Source: Lachnospiraceae bacterium UBA3850 (GTDB lineage Bacteria > Bacillota > Clostridia > Lachnospirales > Lachnospiraceae). From it: a stretch of DNA of 64,000 nt. The notes under the pieces are model-generated. The model was not told the origin of the DNA, did no database searches, and saw only the letters and a program-made list of their open reading frames with translations. Below are positions 50,864-60,304 of the stretch, one piece after another; position 1 is the first letter of the stretch, and the number at the start of each line of letters is the position of its first letter. Location: assembly GCA_002392655.1 (NCBI GenBank), contig DGHK01000036.1, positions 15,421 through 79,420 of the forward strand. The letters are read 5' to 3'. Made by a program: the position numbers and the translations under genes.

Positions 50864-51868
50864 ATGGAAAATTTTATCTTTAGTTTAAATGCAACAATAC
50901 CTGTTTTTCTTGTCATACTTCTAGGCTACATTCTAAAAAAACTTCATCTGATAAATGATGAATTTGTAAATGTAACTAACAAGTATGTTTTTAAGGTCGC
51001 CCTTCCGGTGATGCTATTCAAAGATATTGCTTTCACTGATATCACCTCGAATATAAACGGAAGCTTTATAGCCTTCTGTATTGTCATAACATTTGTAATG
51101 TTTCTACTTACATGGCTCCTTACTTACCTGATTTTAAAGGACAAAACTATGGTCGGCGCTTTTACACAGGCGTCCGTAAGGAGCAGCGCAGCCATTCTGG
51201 GTGTTGCTTTTGTAGAAAATATCTGCGGTAATGCCGGAATGGCACCGCTTATGATAGCATCTGCTGTTCCTTTCTTTAATGTATTATCAGTTATAATACT
51301 TGTATTCTCTGCTGATATGGGAAAAAATCCTGACAGCTCGGACAGCTCATTAACTGACCACAAGCAGCCTACAGGAAAAAGAGACCATATAAAGAAGGAA
51401 ATCCGTAAAGCGGTAAAAGGCGTTCTGACAAATCCAATAATCCTGGGAATCGTAGCCGGACTTATCTTTGTTAACCTGGGAATTGATATGCCTGCGATAC
51501 CGATGAAAACGATATCATATATTTCCGCAACAGCTACACCTATGGCGCTAATCGCTATCGGTGGAGGCTTTGATCTAAAGGTTGCACTGACAAGGCTGAA
51601 GCCTGCTGTAGCTGCCTCTTTAATTAAGCTCATAGTACTTCCTGCGTTATTTATCCCTATAGCCGTAAAGCTTGGGTTTGCCGGTTCAGAGCTGGTTGCT
51701 ATTCTGATAATGCTCGCTTCACCAACAACTGTAACCTGCTACATAATGGCAAAGGCTATGAAAAATGATGAAGTGCTTACTTCTAATGTTGTCGTGATAA
51801 CGACTCTGTTATCATCTGCAACACTCACCCTATGGGTCTATATATTAAAATCCTTTGCGCTTATATAA
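50864..51868 (+). CDS. AEC-family (auxin efflux carrier-like) transporter
   Basis: A 334-residue protein with about ten membrane helices; the frame extends upstream to 50708, but the family's N-terminus MENFIFSLNATIPVFLVILLGY begins at ATG 50864. Conserved features: GYILKKLHLI, TQASVRSSAAILGVAF, LTNPIILGIVAGL and ATPMALIAIGGGF. AEC carriers move organic acids such as malate across the membrane. It stands alone with its own promoter. Confidence 0.88.
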   Translation: MENFIFSLNATIPVFLVILLGYILKKLHLINDEFVNVTNKYVFKVALPVMLFKDIAFTDITSNINGSFIAFCIVITFVMFLLTWLLTYLILKDKTMVGAFTQASVRSSAAILGVAFVENICGNAGMAPLMIASAVPFFNVLSVIILVFSADMGKNPDSSDSSLTDHKQPTGKRDHIKKEIRKAVKGVLTNPIILGIVAGLIFVNLGIDMPAIPMKTISYISATATPMALIAIGGGFDLKVALTRLKPAVAASLIKLIVLPALFIPIAVKLGFAGSELVAILIMLASPTTVTCYIMAKAMKNDEVLTSNVVVITTLLSSATLTLWVYILKSFALI

Positions 51869-51989
51869 GAGTTCCCGTTTTATCAAACACGATGGTATCG
51901 GCCTCAGCGACCTTCTCCAGAAACTTACCACCCTTAACAGATATGTGATGCTGCCCTGCCTCGCGCATAGCCGAAAGTACGGCAATAGG
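51861..51989 (-). pseudogene. Remnant of a metal-transporting P-type ATPase
   Basis: A 42-codon piece on the minus strand reads PIAVLSAMREAGQHHISVKG, then GKFLEKVAEADTIVFDKTGTL followed by a stop. DKTGTL is the phosphorylation site of P-type ATPases, and the preceding residues match the P1B heavy-metal branch. Homology breaks off sharply upstream of Pro and at the stop, so the rest of the gene is gone. Confidence 0.85.
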
Positions 51990-52075
51990 AATGGAAAGCT
52001 TCTATGACACGATTCATAAAAGGTTTCCGGAATACAAGGTTGATATTTTAACAGCGATTGATACGTATGAACAAA

Positions 52076-54739
52076 TTATTCTACTCTTTCAACCTTGACA
52101 TTGCTTATTCCATTTTTTGTAAGGATATCACGCATTGCCAGAACATATTCCTCGCCATGGAAGCCCTGATACCAGTCAATATAGAAATACTCACCGACTT
52201 CCGTAAACTGAAGCATAATGCCCTTCTCCTGCATTGCATGAAAAGCGGTCAAACGGATACGGTTTCCGTAGTCTGCCGTGCGCATCGTTCCGAGATAACT
52301 GACCTCCGCTCCGGCTTTCAGTTTTTTTCGCTGATCCATAACAATTTTACTCAACGTTCCGTAAACGAATGCCTTCGAATAACCCTCACAAATAGCACGA
52401 TATACACCCGCCGTTTTCTTAATTGCTTCTTCCGAAGCAAATCCGGAAAGTGCTGTGCGGAACTGTGTACTCAGTTCCTCATCCGTTTTATTCGACAGTT
52501 CCTCAACTTCAAAGCTGTAATTAAAATGTACAACCTGATGCAAAAGCGAACTATCATTTCCCATTACCTTACGGATACTTACAGGTACCATAAAATTAAT
52601 GGGAAGCGTATTCTCGGGATGTACCCTCTGCAGTGCCTTGGCAAAGCAAACATAAATAACAGACAAAGGAGAACCCTTAATCGATTTCACATATTTCATA
52701 AATTCTCCGGAAGGAACACTGATACAGAATCCCCTGCAGTCCGCTTTCGGCACAAAGATACCGTCATGAAGGCTTTCCTGTATCTCAAAAGCCTTCTTTC
52801 CCAACAGTGCCCCCATAGCCGCTTTCGGATCCTGCGATTCAACCTGAAGATACGCATCCGTATCCTGCCCTGAAACAGGACCGTCCTTTTCAGTATGTAC
52901 TCCGTCCGGAACAGGATATTCGCGAGCATCCATAATGCAGTAGTAATGATAGAAAAATGTCTCAAGCACATACATAAAGCCGGTGCCGTCATAAGGCACA
53001 TGATCCGCATAAACCCACAGAACATTGCCAAGATAACACATAGTCACAGTATGAAAATTAGCGGCCGGAGTCGAAGGTTCGATCACCTCACTCGTTTCAT
53101 CGATTACAAATGGTAGCGGATTCTCAGCAAGCACCAACTCGCCTCTTCGAATCACTGTCGCATAAGTAACGTAAGGATAGACTTTCGTCGTCTTCTCCCA
53201 TGCTTTTTGAAGTGCCGATAGATCGATGCTTTCTTTTAAGTCGAACCGATAAGTCATATAAAATGCCTTATCAGTCGGATATGCTCCTCTTGCAAACATC
53301 CCCGCCGTAACAGGACGTATCTCCTTCCAGCCTTCTGTCCTGGGATCACCGTTTATTCCGACTGCAAACCTATAGCTTCTCTCAAATCTGTTTTCATTTA
53401 ATGATATTACCGTATCCCAGCCATTACACTGTCCTGAGCACATAAAAGCATCGCACCTGGACAAAAGATACAGCGCGTAAAAATAGTTTACTGTGGTATC
53501 TTCAAGCTTCTGGGCATAATCGCCGTTTGCATGTTCCTTCTCGTAATCAGCTATAATCTGACCTTCTTTTAAGTCACTGACCGATATCCTTTGCTGGGAC
53601 AACGCTGCCATCGACTTCCCGAATTCTTTCCTCATTTGTGCAAGGATATCGCTATCTTCTGTTGCAAGAAATATCTTCTCATATCCATAATCCTTCATCC
53701 ATTTTCGAATGAGCGGCACCATCTGTTCAACGCTTGCCATTTTTCTGGAACCGGAAAGACCTGTTGCAACATAGTCGCTGCCACGAATCAGCACACCAAG
53801 CGTTTTTCTGCCACCGAATACAGCATCATAGTATTCATCCATTTCCATAACGAAAGAGGGCGCAATGACCGATTTGTCCATCAAGCCCGGCATCCTCTGA
53901 TAAAACGCAGTCTTAACAAGCATAAAGATACTCGGCACCCAAAGCGTATTATCTTCGTTCGCATTCTCATCCCACAGATTCGCCGCAAAATAACGTTCCA
54001 TCAGTTCCCTAGGGTACTTTCCAAAATAATCTTTATCCGGAGCTACAAACTTGAGTCCAAAATGTCCAAACGCCTCTTCAAAGCGTTTATAACCCGAAAG
54101 AATAGCTCCGATTCCTCCGGTAGCATCGATTGGAAGCGTCATATACTTATATTGTGAAAACGCCTTTCCGTTCAGTATCCATTGCAGGAAAAAAATATTA
54201 TGAAAGGCATAGGTACTGCTAAGCCTGTTGAAGTTATTATCCTCCATCCCCAGTCTGAACTGCTCCTGTATATAGAAACAGTCGTCCCCATATATATCAT
54301 CGGGGAGTTCATCTACGATATGGAGTCTCGGATTCTCGCGAGTGAACCATCGAATTCTCTCATCATCGCACCATATTTCCATATCTGTAAAACTCAGGAT
54401 CACCCTGCTGATGGCTATCGTATATTCGTTCAGCTCCTCGAACACCATATTTTTTAACCCATTAAAAAAGTCAAGATAAAGGGTGTCCTTATCATTTTCA
54501 TCATAGATATAATATTTCGCCATAAAAGGACGCTCGATGTATGATGGATATGTATTCTGTGGCTCGATGTCCACTTCATTATCCCAATAAACAATATCGA
54601 AATCCTCACCCTTGTCATTTTTTACATGAAAACGAGCTTTACTCTCCGGCTTATCTTTAAGAGCCTCGTGAAAGAGTTTTTCCGACAGGTTAAGTGTTTT
54701 CGCTTCTTCTTCCGCTCTTAAAGTTTCGATTTTAAACAT
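52076..54739 (-). CDS. NodZ/fucosyltransferase-like domain fused to a condensation-like acyltransferase
   Basis: An 887-residue soluble protein starting at ATG 54739 after GGAGTG. Residues about 200-470 resemble NodZ/FUT8-type glycosyltransferases: LGVLIRGSDYVATGLSG (319-323 RGSDY), YEKIFLATEDSDILAQM and SRCDAFMCSGQCNGWDTVISL. Residues about 480-887 look like a condensation/acetyltransferase fold, with D579-H580-VPY-D584-G585 standing for HHxxxDG. Residues 1-200 are unassigned. It could glycosylate and acylate one product, for example a glycolipid or surface glycan (inference). No TM segments or signal peptide are seen. Confidence 0.68.
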   Translation of the reverse strand: MFKIETLRAEEEAKTLNLSEKLFHEALKDKPESKARFHVKNDKGEDFDIVYWDNEVDIEPQNTYPSYIERPFMAKYYIYDENDKDTLYLDFFNGLKNMVFEELNEYTIAISRVILSFTDMEIWCDDERIRWFTRENPRLHIVDELPDDIYGDDCFYIQEQFRLGMEDNNFNRLSSTYAFHNIFFLQWILNGKAFSQYKYMTLPIDATGGIGAILSGYKRFEEAFGHFGLKFVAPDKDYFGKYPRELMERYFAANLWDENANEDNTLWVPSIFMLVKTAFYQRMPGLMDKSVIAPSFVMEMDEYYDAVFGGRKTLGVLIRGSDYVATGLSGSRKMASVEQMVPLIRKWMKDYGYEKIFLATEDSDILAQMRKEFGKSMAALSQQRISVSDLKEGQIIADYEKEHANGDYAQKLEDTTVNYFYALYLLSRCDAFMCSGQCNGWDTVISLNENRFERSYRFAVGINGDPRTEGWKEIRPVTAGMFARGAYPTDKAFYMTYRFDLKESIDLSALQKAWEKTTKVYPYVTYATVIRRGELVLAENPLPFVIDETSEVIEPSTPAANFHTVTMCYLGNVLWVYADHVPYDGTGFMYVLETFFYHYYCIMDAREYPVPDGVHTEKDGPVSGQDTDAYLQVESQDPKAAMGALLGKKAFEIQESLHDGIFVPKADCRGFCISVPSGEFMKYVKSIKGSPLSVIYVCFAKALQRVHPENTLPINFMVPVSIRKVMGNDSSLLHQVVHFNYSFEVEELSNKTDEELSTQFRTALSGFASEEAIKKTAGVYRAICEGYSKAFVYGTLSKIVMDQRKKLKAGAEVSYLGTMRTADYGNRIRLTAFHAMQEKGIMLQFTEVGEYFYIDWYQGFHGEEYVLAMRDILTKNGISNVKVERVE

Positions 54740-54831
54740 CTGTCCACTCCTTACGTACTATACATAATCTCTTAAAACAACCGTTTTTTCATGTTAACTC
54801 CGATTTTATACTCTTCTTTACCTTATATCTA

Positions 54832-55947
54832 TTATTCAGCTACGCTCCCAAATTCTACGAACTCATATCCAAGAGCATCTGCTACATTCTTGTTTGTAAT
54901 CTTTCCTGCATAGCAATTGACGCCAAGCTTAATAGCTTCGTTCTCTTCGCAAGCCTTCTCAAGCCCCTTATCAGCTATCTGAAGACCATACCTCAGAGTA
55001 GCATTTGTAAGTGCGATAGTACTTGTACGAGAAACAGCTCCAGGCATATTTCCTACACAGTAATGAACAACTCCATCCTCGATATAAACAGGCTCATCAT
55101 GTGTTGTAACTCTTGATGACTCGCCGCATCCACCCTGATCGATGGCAACATCTACAAATACCGCTCCATCTTTCATTTCCGGAAGATACTTCTTCTTGAA
55201 AAGCTTAGGTGTTGATCCTCCAGGGATAAGTACCGAACCGATTACAAGGTCAGCGTCTATAACCGCCTTCTCAATATTGCTATCTGTTGAAACTAATGTC
55301 TGGATATGTGCACCAAACATGTTATCAAGCTCCTCAAGTCTCTTGAGGTTAACATCGAGGATAGTTACATTTGCTCCCATACCAACAGCAATCTTACATG
55401 CATTCATACCAACGGTACCACCACCGAGGATTACAACGTTAGCCTTTGGTGTACCAGGGACACCTGCAAGAAGGATTCCCTCACCTCCAAACTTCTTCTC
55501 AAGATACTTAGCACCCTCTTGAATTGAAAGACGTCCGGCGATCTGGCTCATTGGAGCAAGACATGGAAGTGAACGATCCTCCTCCTGAATAGTCTCATAA
55601 GCAACAGCCTTAACCTTTCCATTAAGAAGTGCATCTGTCTGCTCCTTATCAGCAGCGAGGTGAAGGTATGTATAAAGGATAAGTCCCTCTCGGAAAAATC
55701 CATACTCTTCCGGAAGTGGTTCCTTAACCTTAATCATCATATCAACAAGCTCCCAAACCTCTTCTGCATTATCGATAAGTGAAGCTCCTGCATCGATGTA
55801 CTCATTATCAGCAAAACCGGATCCGACTCCTGCACCTTTCTCCATATATACATGATGTCCGGCAGCAACATAAGCCTTTACATTATCAGGAGTAAGTCCT
55901 ACTCTAAACTCGTTATTCTTGATTTCTTTCACGCAACCAATTTTCAT
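54832..55947 (-). CDS. ald: Alanine dehydrogenase
   Basis: A 371-residue enzyme: MKIGCVKEIKNNEFRVGLTP (substrate Arg15), MIKVKEPLPEEY (Lys), YTYLHLAADKEQ (catalytic His), NAD-binding VVILGGGTVGMNACKIAVG and VDVAIDQGGCGESSR. Length is that of the AlaDH family. It reversibly deaminates L-alanine to pyruvate and ammonium with NAD. It precedes the NodZ-like fusion by 92 bases on the same strand, but a functional link is not evident. Confidence 0.95.
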   Translation of the reverse strand: MKIGCVKEIKNNEFRVGLTPDNVKAYVAAGHHVYMEKGAGVGSGFADNEYIDAGASLIDNAEEVWELVDMMIKVKEPLPEEYGFFREGLILYTYLHLAADKEQTDALLNGKVKAVAYETIQEEDRSLPCLAPMSQIAGRLSIQEGAKYLEKKFGGEGILLAGVPGTPKANVVILGGGTVGMNACKIAVGMGANVTILDVNLKRLEELDNMFGAHIQTLVSTDSNIEKAVIDADLVIGSVLIPGGSTPKLFKKKYLPEMKDGAVFVDVAIDQGGCGESSRVTTHDEPVYIEDGVVHYCVGNMPGAVSRTSTIALTNATLRYGLQIADKGLEKACEENEAIKLGVNCYAGKITNKNVADALGYEFVEFGSVAE

Positions 55948-56274
55948 TTTTTAACCCACCTTCTTTTTATTAGTATTTGTAACACCCTATAGTTCTAAAT
56001 CTAAATGAATGTACAAATAGTAGTATAATATTTCAGCGTTCATCTGCCAACCATTATTTGAGGGGACAGGGGGATTGTGTTTACTCATACTTAACCCAAA
56101 AAACTCAGCTTCCAAAGCAGTTTCTAGAAGCTGAGGTCATATTTTATGAGTGAATCACTCACAAGTTGGTGCTGTACCTGTCAGGTATCCTAAATAAAAT
56201 GCAATAATAAAGTTTATGTGTTAAAATAAAGTATATTTTTAGACCCTTACACTGACTTAGGAGAGTATCCGACC
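55948..56274. other. Intergenic region between ald and the FGGY operon
   Basis: Contains the divergent promoters (not clearly resolved), a hairpin with 9-bp perfect arms CTCAGCTTC/GAAGCTGAG (56104-56135), and a 15-base palindrome TGAGTGAATCACTCA (56147-56161). The last lies about 115 bases before the FGGY start and is a good candidate regulator site. No coding signal was seen. Confidence 0.55.
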
Positions 56275-57867
56275 ATGTACATAATCATCTATGATTTCGG
56301 AACAAGCAGCGTAAAAACCTGTCTTTTTGACATAAGTAAAACGATACGTCTCATCTCGGGGCACTCTGCCAATTATTCCCTGTATACAAGTGATGACGGT
56401 GGAGTGGAACAGGATGCGGATGAATGGTGGAATGCTATATGCTCCACCACAAAAAAAGTTTTTCAGCTCTGTGATGTTAAACCCGAAGAAATCAGCGGGA
56501 TCGCATTTTGCACGCAGATACAGGGTTCCGTTTTCGTGGATAAACAAGGAAATGCACTGAGGCGTCCTATGAACTATCTGGACCAAAGAGGTGTGAATGA
56601 ATATAAAAAATGTATGTGCAGCGGACTCATAAAAGTATCCGGATGCAACCTGTTCAAGCTCATGCGAAATCTGGCCGTAAACTATGCGGCATCCACCAGC
56701 GCCAAGGATCCGGTCTGGAAATACAAATGGGTAGAAAATAACGAACCGGAGATTTTTAATAAAACCTATAAATGGCTGGATATCAACGAATACCTGGCTG
56801 CACGTTGTACAGGAAATATCTTTCGAACTGCTGACTCAGCTTTTGCCACCTTCCTATATGATACCCGAAAAGGCCGTGAAGGCTGGAACAAAGGCTTACT
56901 AAAAATGTATGGTATAAATCCACGGCACCTGCCAAAGATCATCAACTGTACAGATCTTGCCGGCGAACTAACGGAAAAAGCAGCTTCTGAGCTTGGTCTG
57001 GTAGCGGGCACTCCCGTATATGCAGGGGGCGGCGACACAACCTTCGTAAGCATCGGCGCAGGTGCAACAAGAGTCGGAGATACACACATCTATGTCGGAA
57101 CCTCCGGATGGGTCTCCACCTTCTTAAATCATCAGGTGGTGGATATAAACGCGATGATCACCGGCGTCCTCTCCGCCTGTCGAGGCTACTACAATTATTA
57201 TGCGGAACTGGAAACAGCAGGCAAGTGCATCGACTGGATAAAGGACAATCTCATACTGGATGAGCTAGGCGACTATATAAAATCTTCAGAGAATACATCG
57301 GATTTTGAATATATGTTCAAAAACATTTATTCATATATCTCTGATGCAATCAGCAAGGTTCCTCCCGGAGCGAACGGTGTGATCTTCACACCTTGGCTTC
57401 ACGGAAATCGATGCCCATTTGAGGACGCTAGTGCCGCAGGAATCTTCTTTAATATAAAAATAGATACCACTAACAAGGATATGCTCCGCGCCATATTCGA
57501 AGGTATATGCTATCATCTCAGGTGGTTACTTGAGTGTGAAGACAAAAAAGTGAAAACCTCCGATTCCATCCGGTTTGTGGGAGGCGGTGCTCTCTCTCCC
57601 GTATTTTGCCAGATGCTATCTGATATTACCGGACGAAGAATCGAAACCATAAACAACCCACAGGAAGCAGGAGCCATCGGTGCCGCTTTGGTTGTGGCGG
57701 CCGGCATTCGCGGATGCGATGTCCGGAAGCTGGCCAAAAAGCTGGTGAAGCCCGTGCATACCTATGTTCCGGATTTAAAGAATCAGAAAATATACGAGAG
57801 AAATTACCGGGTATTTAAGCAGCTTTACAAAACCAATTCTAAGAATTTTAAAAAGATTAACACTTGA
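56275..57867 (+). CDS. FGGY-family carbohydrate kinase (xylulokinase-like)
   Basis: A 530-residue sugar kinase: N-terminal phosphate motif IYDFGTSSVKTCLFD, GIAFCTQIQGSVFVD, YLDQRGV, AGGGDTTFVSIGAG, VGTSGWVSTF, PWLHGNRCPFEDA and the adenosine motif FVGGGALSPVFCQMLSDITG ... NPQEAGAIGAAL. It would phosphorylate a pentose or polyol; the exact sugar cannot be told. It is the first gene of a plus-strand operon continuing with a PP2C phosphatase, STAS, HAD and RsbW-like proteins, which is an odd partnership for a sugar kinase. Confidence 0.88.
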   Translation: MYIIIYDFGTSSVKTCLFDISKTIRLISGHSANYSLYTSDDGGVEQDADEWWNAICSTTKKVFQLCDVKPEEISGIAFCTQIQGSVFVDKQGNALRRPMNYLDQRGVNEYKKCMCSGLIKVSGCNLFKLMRNLAVNYAASTSAKDPVWKYKWVENNEPEIFNKTYKWLDINEYLAARCTGNIFRTADSAFATFLYDTRKGREGWNKGLLKMYGINPRHLPKIINCTDLAGELTEKAASELGLVAGTPVYAGGGDTTFVSIGAGATRVGDTHIYVGTSGWVSTFLNHQVVDINAMITGVLSACRGYYNYYAELETAGKCIDWIKDNLILDELGDYIKSSENTSDFEYMFKNIYSYISDAISKVPPGANGVIFTPWLHGNRCPFEDASAAGIFFNIKIDTTNKDMLRAIFEGICYHLRWLLECEDKKVKTSDSIRFVGGGALSPVFCQMLSDITGRRIETINNPQEAGAIGAALVVAAGIRGCDVRKLAKKLVKPVHTYVPDLKNQKIYERNYRVFKQLYKTNSKNFKKINT

Positions 57868-57894
57868 ACCAAAAGGAATTAGTAAGGAGGCAAA

Positions 57895-59298
57895 ATGGAT
57901 ACTAACAGGATCCTGAAGGAAAATGAAATCGAAGCTAATCGTGTCCTGACACGAATTCTTCTAGTCACCCTGGGCATAGTTGTGATAACATGGATCCTTT
58001 TTGAAACCGGGTTTTTCTATATTCGCGTTCAATTCCGCGAGCTGATGATTTCCAATATTCTGCTACTTGCTGTAGCCGCAGCAACCAGTAGGTATTTCAA
58101 GTACGAAAAGCCTTGGATTAAGTATATTCTGATGGGTGTGATGACCATCGTTTTTGCCGTGACCACATCAGCACTCACCTACAATGTCACCCTGCTGATT
58201 ACTATTCCAATCCTGCTGTCCATTCGATATTTCAACAAAAAATATACCATTTTTATCGCAATCCTTTCGATCATCGTATTCTATCTCGCTTATCTGTATG
58301 GCGCCAACCACGGTATGCTGGATATGAATTTTGTCCAGTACGCCCCCGGCACAACCATCATAACAAATGATAAAATGTGGTTAGATGATGCCGTAAGAGA
58401 CATCCCTTACGACAGCTCTCTCATGCTTTTTAACACCACTATTTCCGACTATTTCGTCAAGCTTCTGCAGTATATCATTATTTCCGTTGCAAGCGTTGCA
58501 CTTGTAGGCTGTTGCCAGAAGCTAATGCAAAAGCAAAAAGACCTTACGGAAAGCACAGCAAGAATCGGCGCCGAACTGGAGCTTGCAGAGAAGATTCAGC
58601 GCGATATGCTCCCAAGTATCTTTCCTACATTTTCTGAACAGAAGGAGTATGACCTATATGCCACTATGACCACTGCAAGAGAAGTAGGCGGAGATTTCTA
58701 CGATTTCTTTAAGATTGATGATGACCATCTGGGACTGGTAATCGCCGACGTCTCCGGTAAGGGAATCCCTGCTGCGATGTTTATGATGACCGCCAAGACC
58801 ACCATAAAGGATTATGCCCTGACGAACAAAGACACAGCAGAGATTTTCACTATAGCTAATCAACGTCTCTGCGAGAATAATAAAGCCGAAATGTTTGCCA
58901 CCGCATGGATCGGAATTCTGAATATCAAAACAATGATCCTGCAGTATACAAACGCCGGACACAACTACCCTCTTCTCATGCGGAAAAACAGCCCTTGTGA
59001 GTTTTTGTCAGATTCACATGGACTCTTTCTGGCCGGTCTTGATGATACAGAATATGAGAAAAGCGAGATCAGACTCTCTTCCGGAGACCGCCTGCTCCTT
59101 TATACGGATGGCGTCACCGAAGCTCACGGTCAGAACAAGACCATCTATGGAGATGACCAATTGAAAAGAGTCTTAAACGAAACAGCCTCTGAAAAAGGCG
59201 AGATCGTACTCTCCCGTATTCTTGAAAATGTAAATCGATTTACAGAAGGAATAGATCAGTTTGATGATATCACCATGACAATACTAACCATCAAATAA
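57895..59298 (+). CDS. Membrane PP2C (SpoIIE/RsbU-type) serine phosphatase
   Basis: A 467-residue protein with about six membrane helices in residues 20-215, a linker helix (KLMQKQKDLTESTARIGAEL) and a SpoIIE domain: AEKIQRDMLPS, REVGGDFYDFFKIDDDHLGL, IADVSGKGIPAAMFM, YTNAGHNYPLL, DRLLLYTDGVTEA and FDDITMTIL. All metal-binding Asp positions are present. It should dephosphorylate the STAS protein seven codons downstream. AAGGAGG precedes ATG 57895. The membrane part presumably senses the trigger. Confidence 0.92.
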   Translation: MDTNRILKENEIEANRVLTRILLVTLGIVVITWILFETGFFYIRVQFRELMISNILLLAVAAATSRYFKYEKPWIKYILMGVMTIVFAVTTSALTYNVTLLITIPILLSIRYFNKKYTIFIAILSIIVFYLAYLYGANHGMLDMNFVQYAPGTTIITNDKMWLDDAVRDIPYDSSLMLFNTTISDYFVKLLQYIIISVASVALVGCCQKLMQKQKDLTESTARIGAELELAEKIQRDMLPSIFPTFSEQKEYDLYATMTTAREVGGDFYDFFKIDDDHLGLVIADVSGKGIPAAMFMMTAKTTIKDYALTNKDTAEIFTIANQRLCENNKAEMFATAWIGILNIKTMILQYTNAGHNYPLLMRKNSPCEFLSDSHGLFLAGLDDTEYEKSEIRLSSGDRLLLYTDGVTEAHGQNKTIYGDDQLKRVLNETASEKGEIVLSRILENVNRFTEGIDQFDDITMTILTIK

Positions 59299-59325
59299 CC
59301 ACTTATGAATAAGGAGGACTTAATA

Positions 59326-59637
59326 ATGGAAAATGAACTGGAACTTAAAACTCAAAAAGAAAGAGATGAACTGACGATATTCTTAAATGGAGAGGTCAAC
59401 ACCGGGACCGCACCACAGCTGAAGGAGATTCTGGACGAGGAACTACCGAGCCTGAACGTTGTAACTTTCGATTTTGAAAAATGTGATTTTGTATCCTCCG
59501 CCGGTCTCCGTATCCTGCTTTCTACCTTCAAAACATTGAAGAAAAAAAAGGGCAAGATGAATGTCATTAACATCGGTCCTACTTTTAAAGAATCCCTTAA
59601 CATTACCGGTCTGGATAAAGTATTCGGGTGCAAATAA
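59326..59637 (+). CDS. STAS-domain anti-sigma factor antagonist (RsbV-like)
   Basis: A 103-residue protein from ATG 59326 with AAGGAGGA upstream (the frame opens at 59305 without a site). TIFLNGEVNTGTAPQLKEIL and DFVSSAGLRILLSTFKTLKKKKG give the STAS fold, with the phosphorylatable Ser in VSSAGL. It is expected to be phosphorylated by the RsbW-like kinase at 60305 and dephosphorylated by the phosphatase just upstream. Confidence 0.92.
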   Translation: MENELELKTQKERDELTIFLNGEVNTGTAPQLKEILDEELPSLNVVTFDFEKCDFVSSAGLRILLSTFKTLKKKKGKMNVINIGPTFKESLNITGLDKVFGCK

Positions 59638-59638
59638 C

Positions 59639-60265
59639 ATGAATGTATATGATTTTGACGGAACTATATATCATCCTGACTGTGCCATAAGCTTTGCTCT
59701 CTGGTGCATGAACAGACATCCTTCCCTTTGGTTTACTTTTTTTCCAAAGGCACTGAAGACTATGATTCAACATAAACGTGGGAAGGTTCCCAGGTATGTT
59801 ATGGAGCGCACCTTCTTCAGTTTTTTGTGTAAGGTAGATGATTTTGATGTGCAGATAGAACGCTTCTGGGACAAGCATGAAAAAAGAATTTCCGAATGGT
59901 ATCTTGCCCAGAAAAGGTCGGATGATCTGATCATCAGCGCTTCTCCGAGATGTATCATAGAACCTATTGCGAAAAGACTCGGCGTAAACTGTGTTGCGTC
60001 GGAATATGACCGTGAGGTAGGAGCCTTTGTGGATAATCTGATGTATGCCCGTGAAAAGGCAGCTTACATCTTCGATCAGGACTTCCCGGAGATTGAAAAC
60101 TTCTATTCAGACTCACTTGCGGACACACCTCTGGCATTATGCGCAGAGAAGGCTCACCTAATCACCAACAAAGCCAGAACAGTAAATGACTGGCCGGAAC
60201 TGGATGAGGAAACCTTAAAGAAAATACATGAGAAGATCGACTCCGGATGGTCGGTCCATTTATGA
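59639..60265 (+). CDS. HAD-superfamily (subfamily IB) phosphatase
   Basis: A 208-residue protein beginning NVYDFDGTIYHPDCAISF (motif I DxDGT). Motif II is LIISASPRCI and motif III/IV is SEYDREVG ... FYSDSLADTPLAL. This is the SerB/phosphatidylglycerophosphatase-like IB group. It starts one base after the STAS stop with no clear ribosome site, so translational coupling is likely. The longer frame to 59561 overlaps STAS and is rejected. It is an unusual insertion between antagonist and kinase; substrate unknown. Confidence 0.86.
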   Translation: MNVYDFDGTIYHPDCAISFALWCMNRHPSLWFTFFPKALKTMIQHKRGKVPRYVMERTFFSFLCKVDDFDVQIERFWDKHEKRISEWYLAQKRSDDLIISASPRCIIEPIAKRLGVNCVASEYDREVGAFVDNLMYAREKAAYIFDQDFPEIENFYSDSLADTPLALCAEKAHLITNKARTVNDWPELDEETLKKIHEKIDSGWSVHL

Positions 60266-60304
60266 TGCAGTTATCACACCGAAAGCCCAAGAGGTAACGT
60301 GAAT

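Noticed and set aside
51990..52087. Short plus-strand gene reading MESFYDTIHKRFPEY...
   Set aside because: No ribosome site, overlaps the end of the NodZ-like fusion gene, and no family recognised; treated as part of a junction region.
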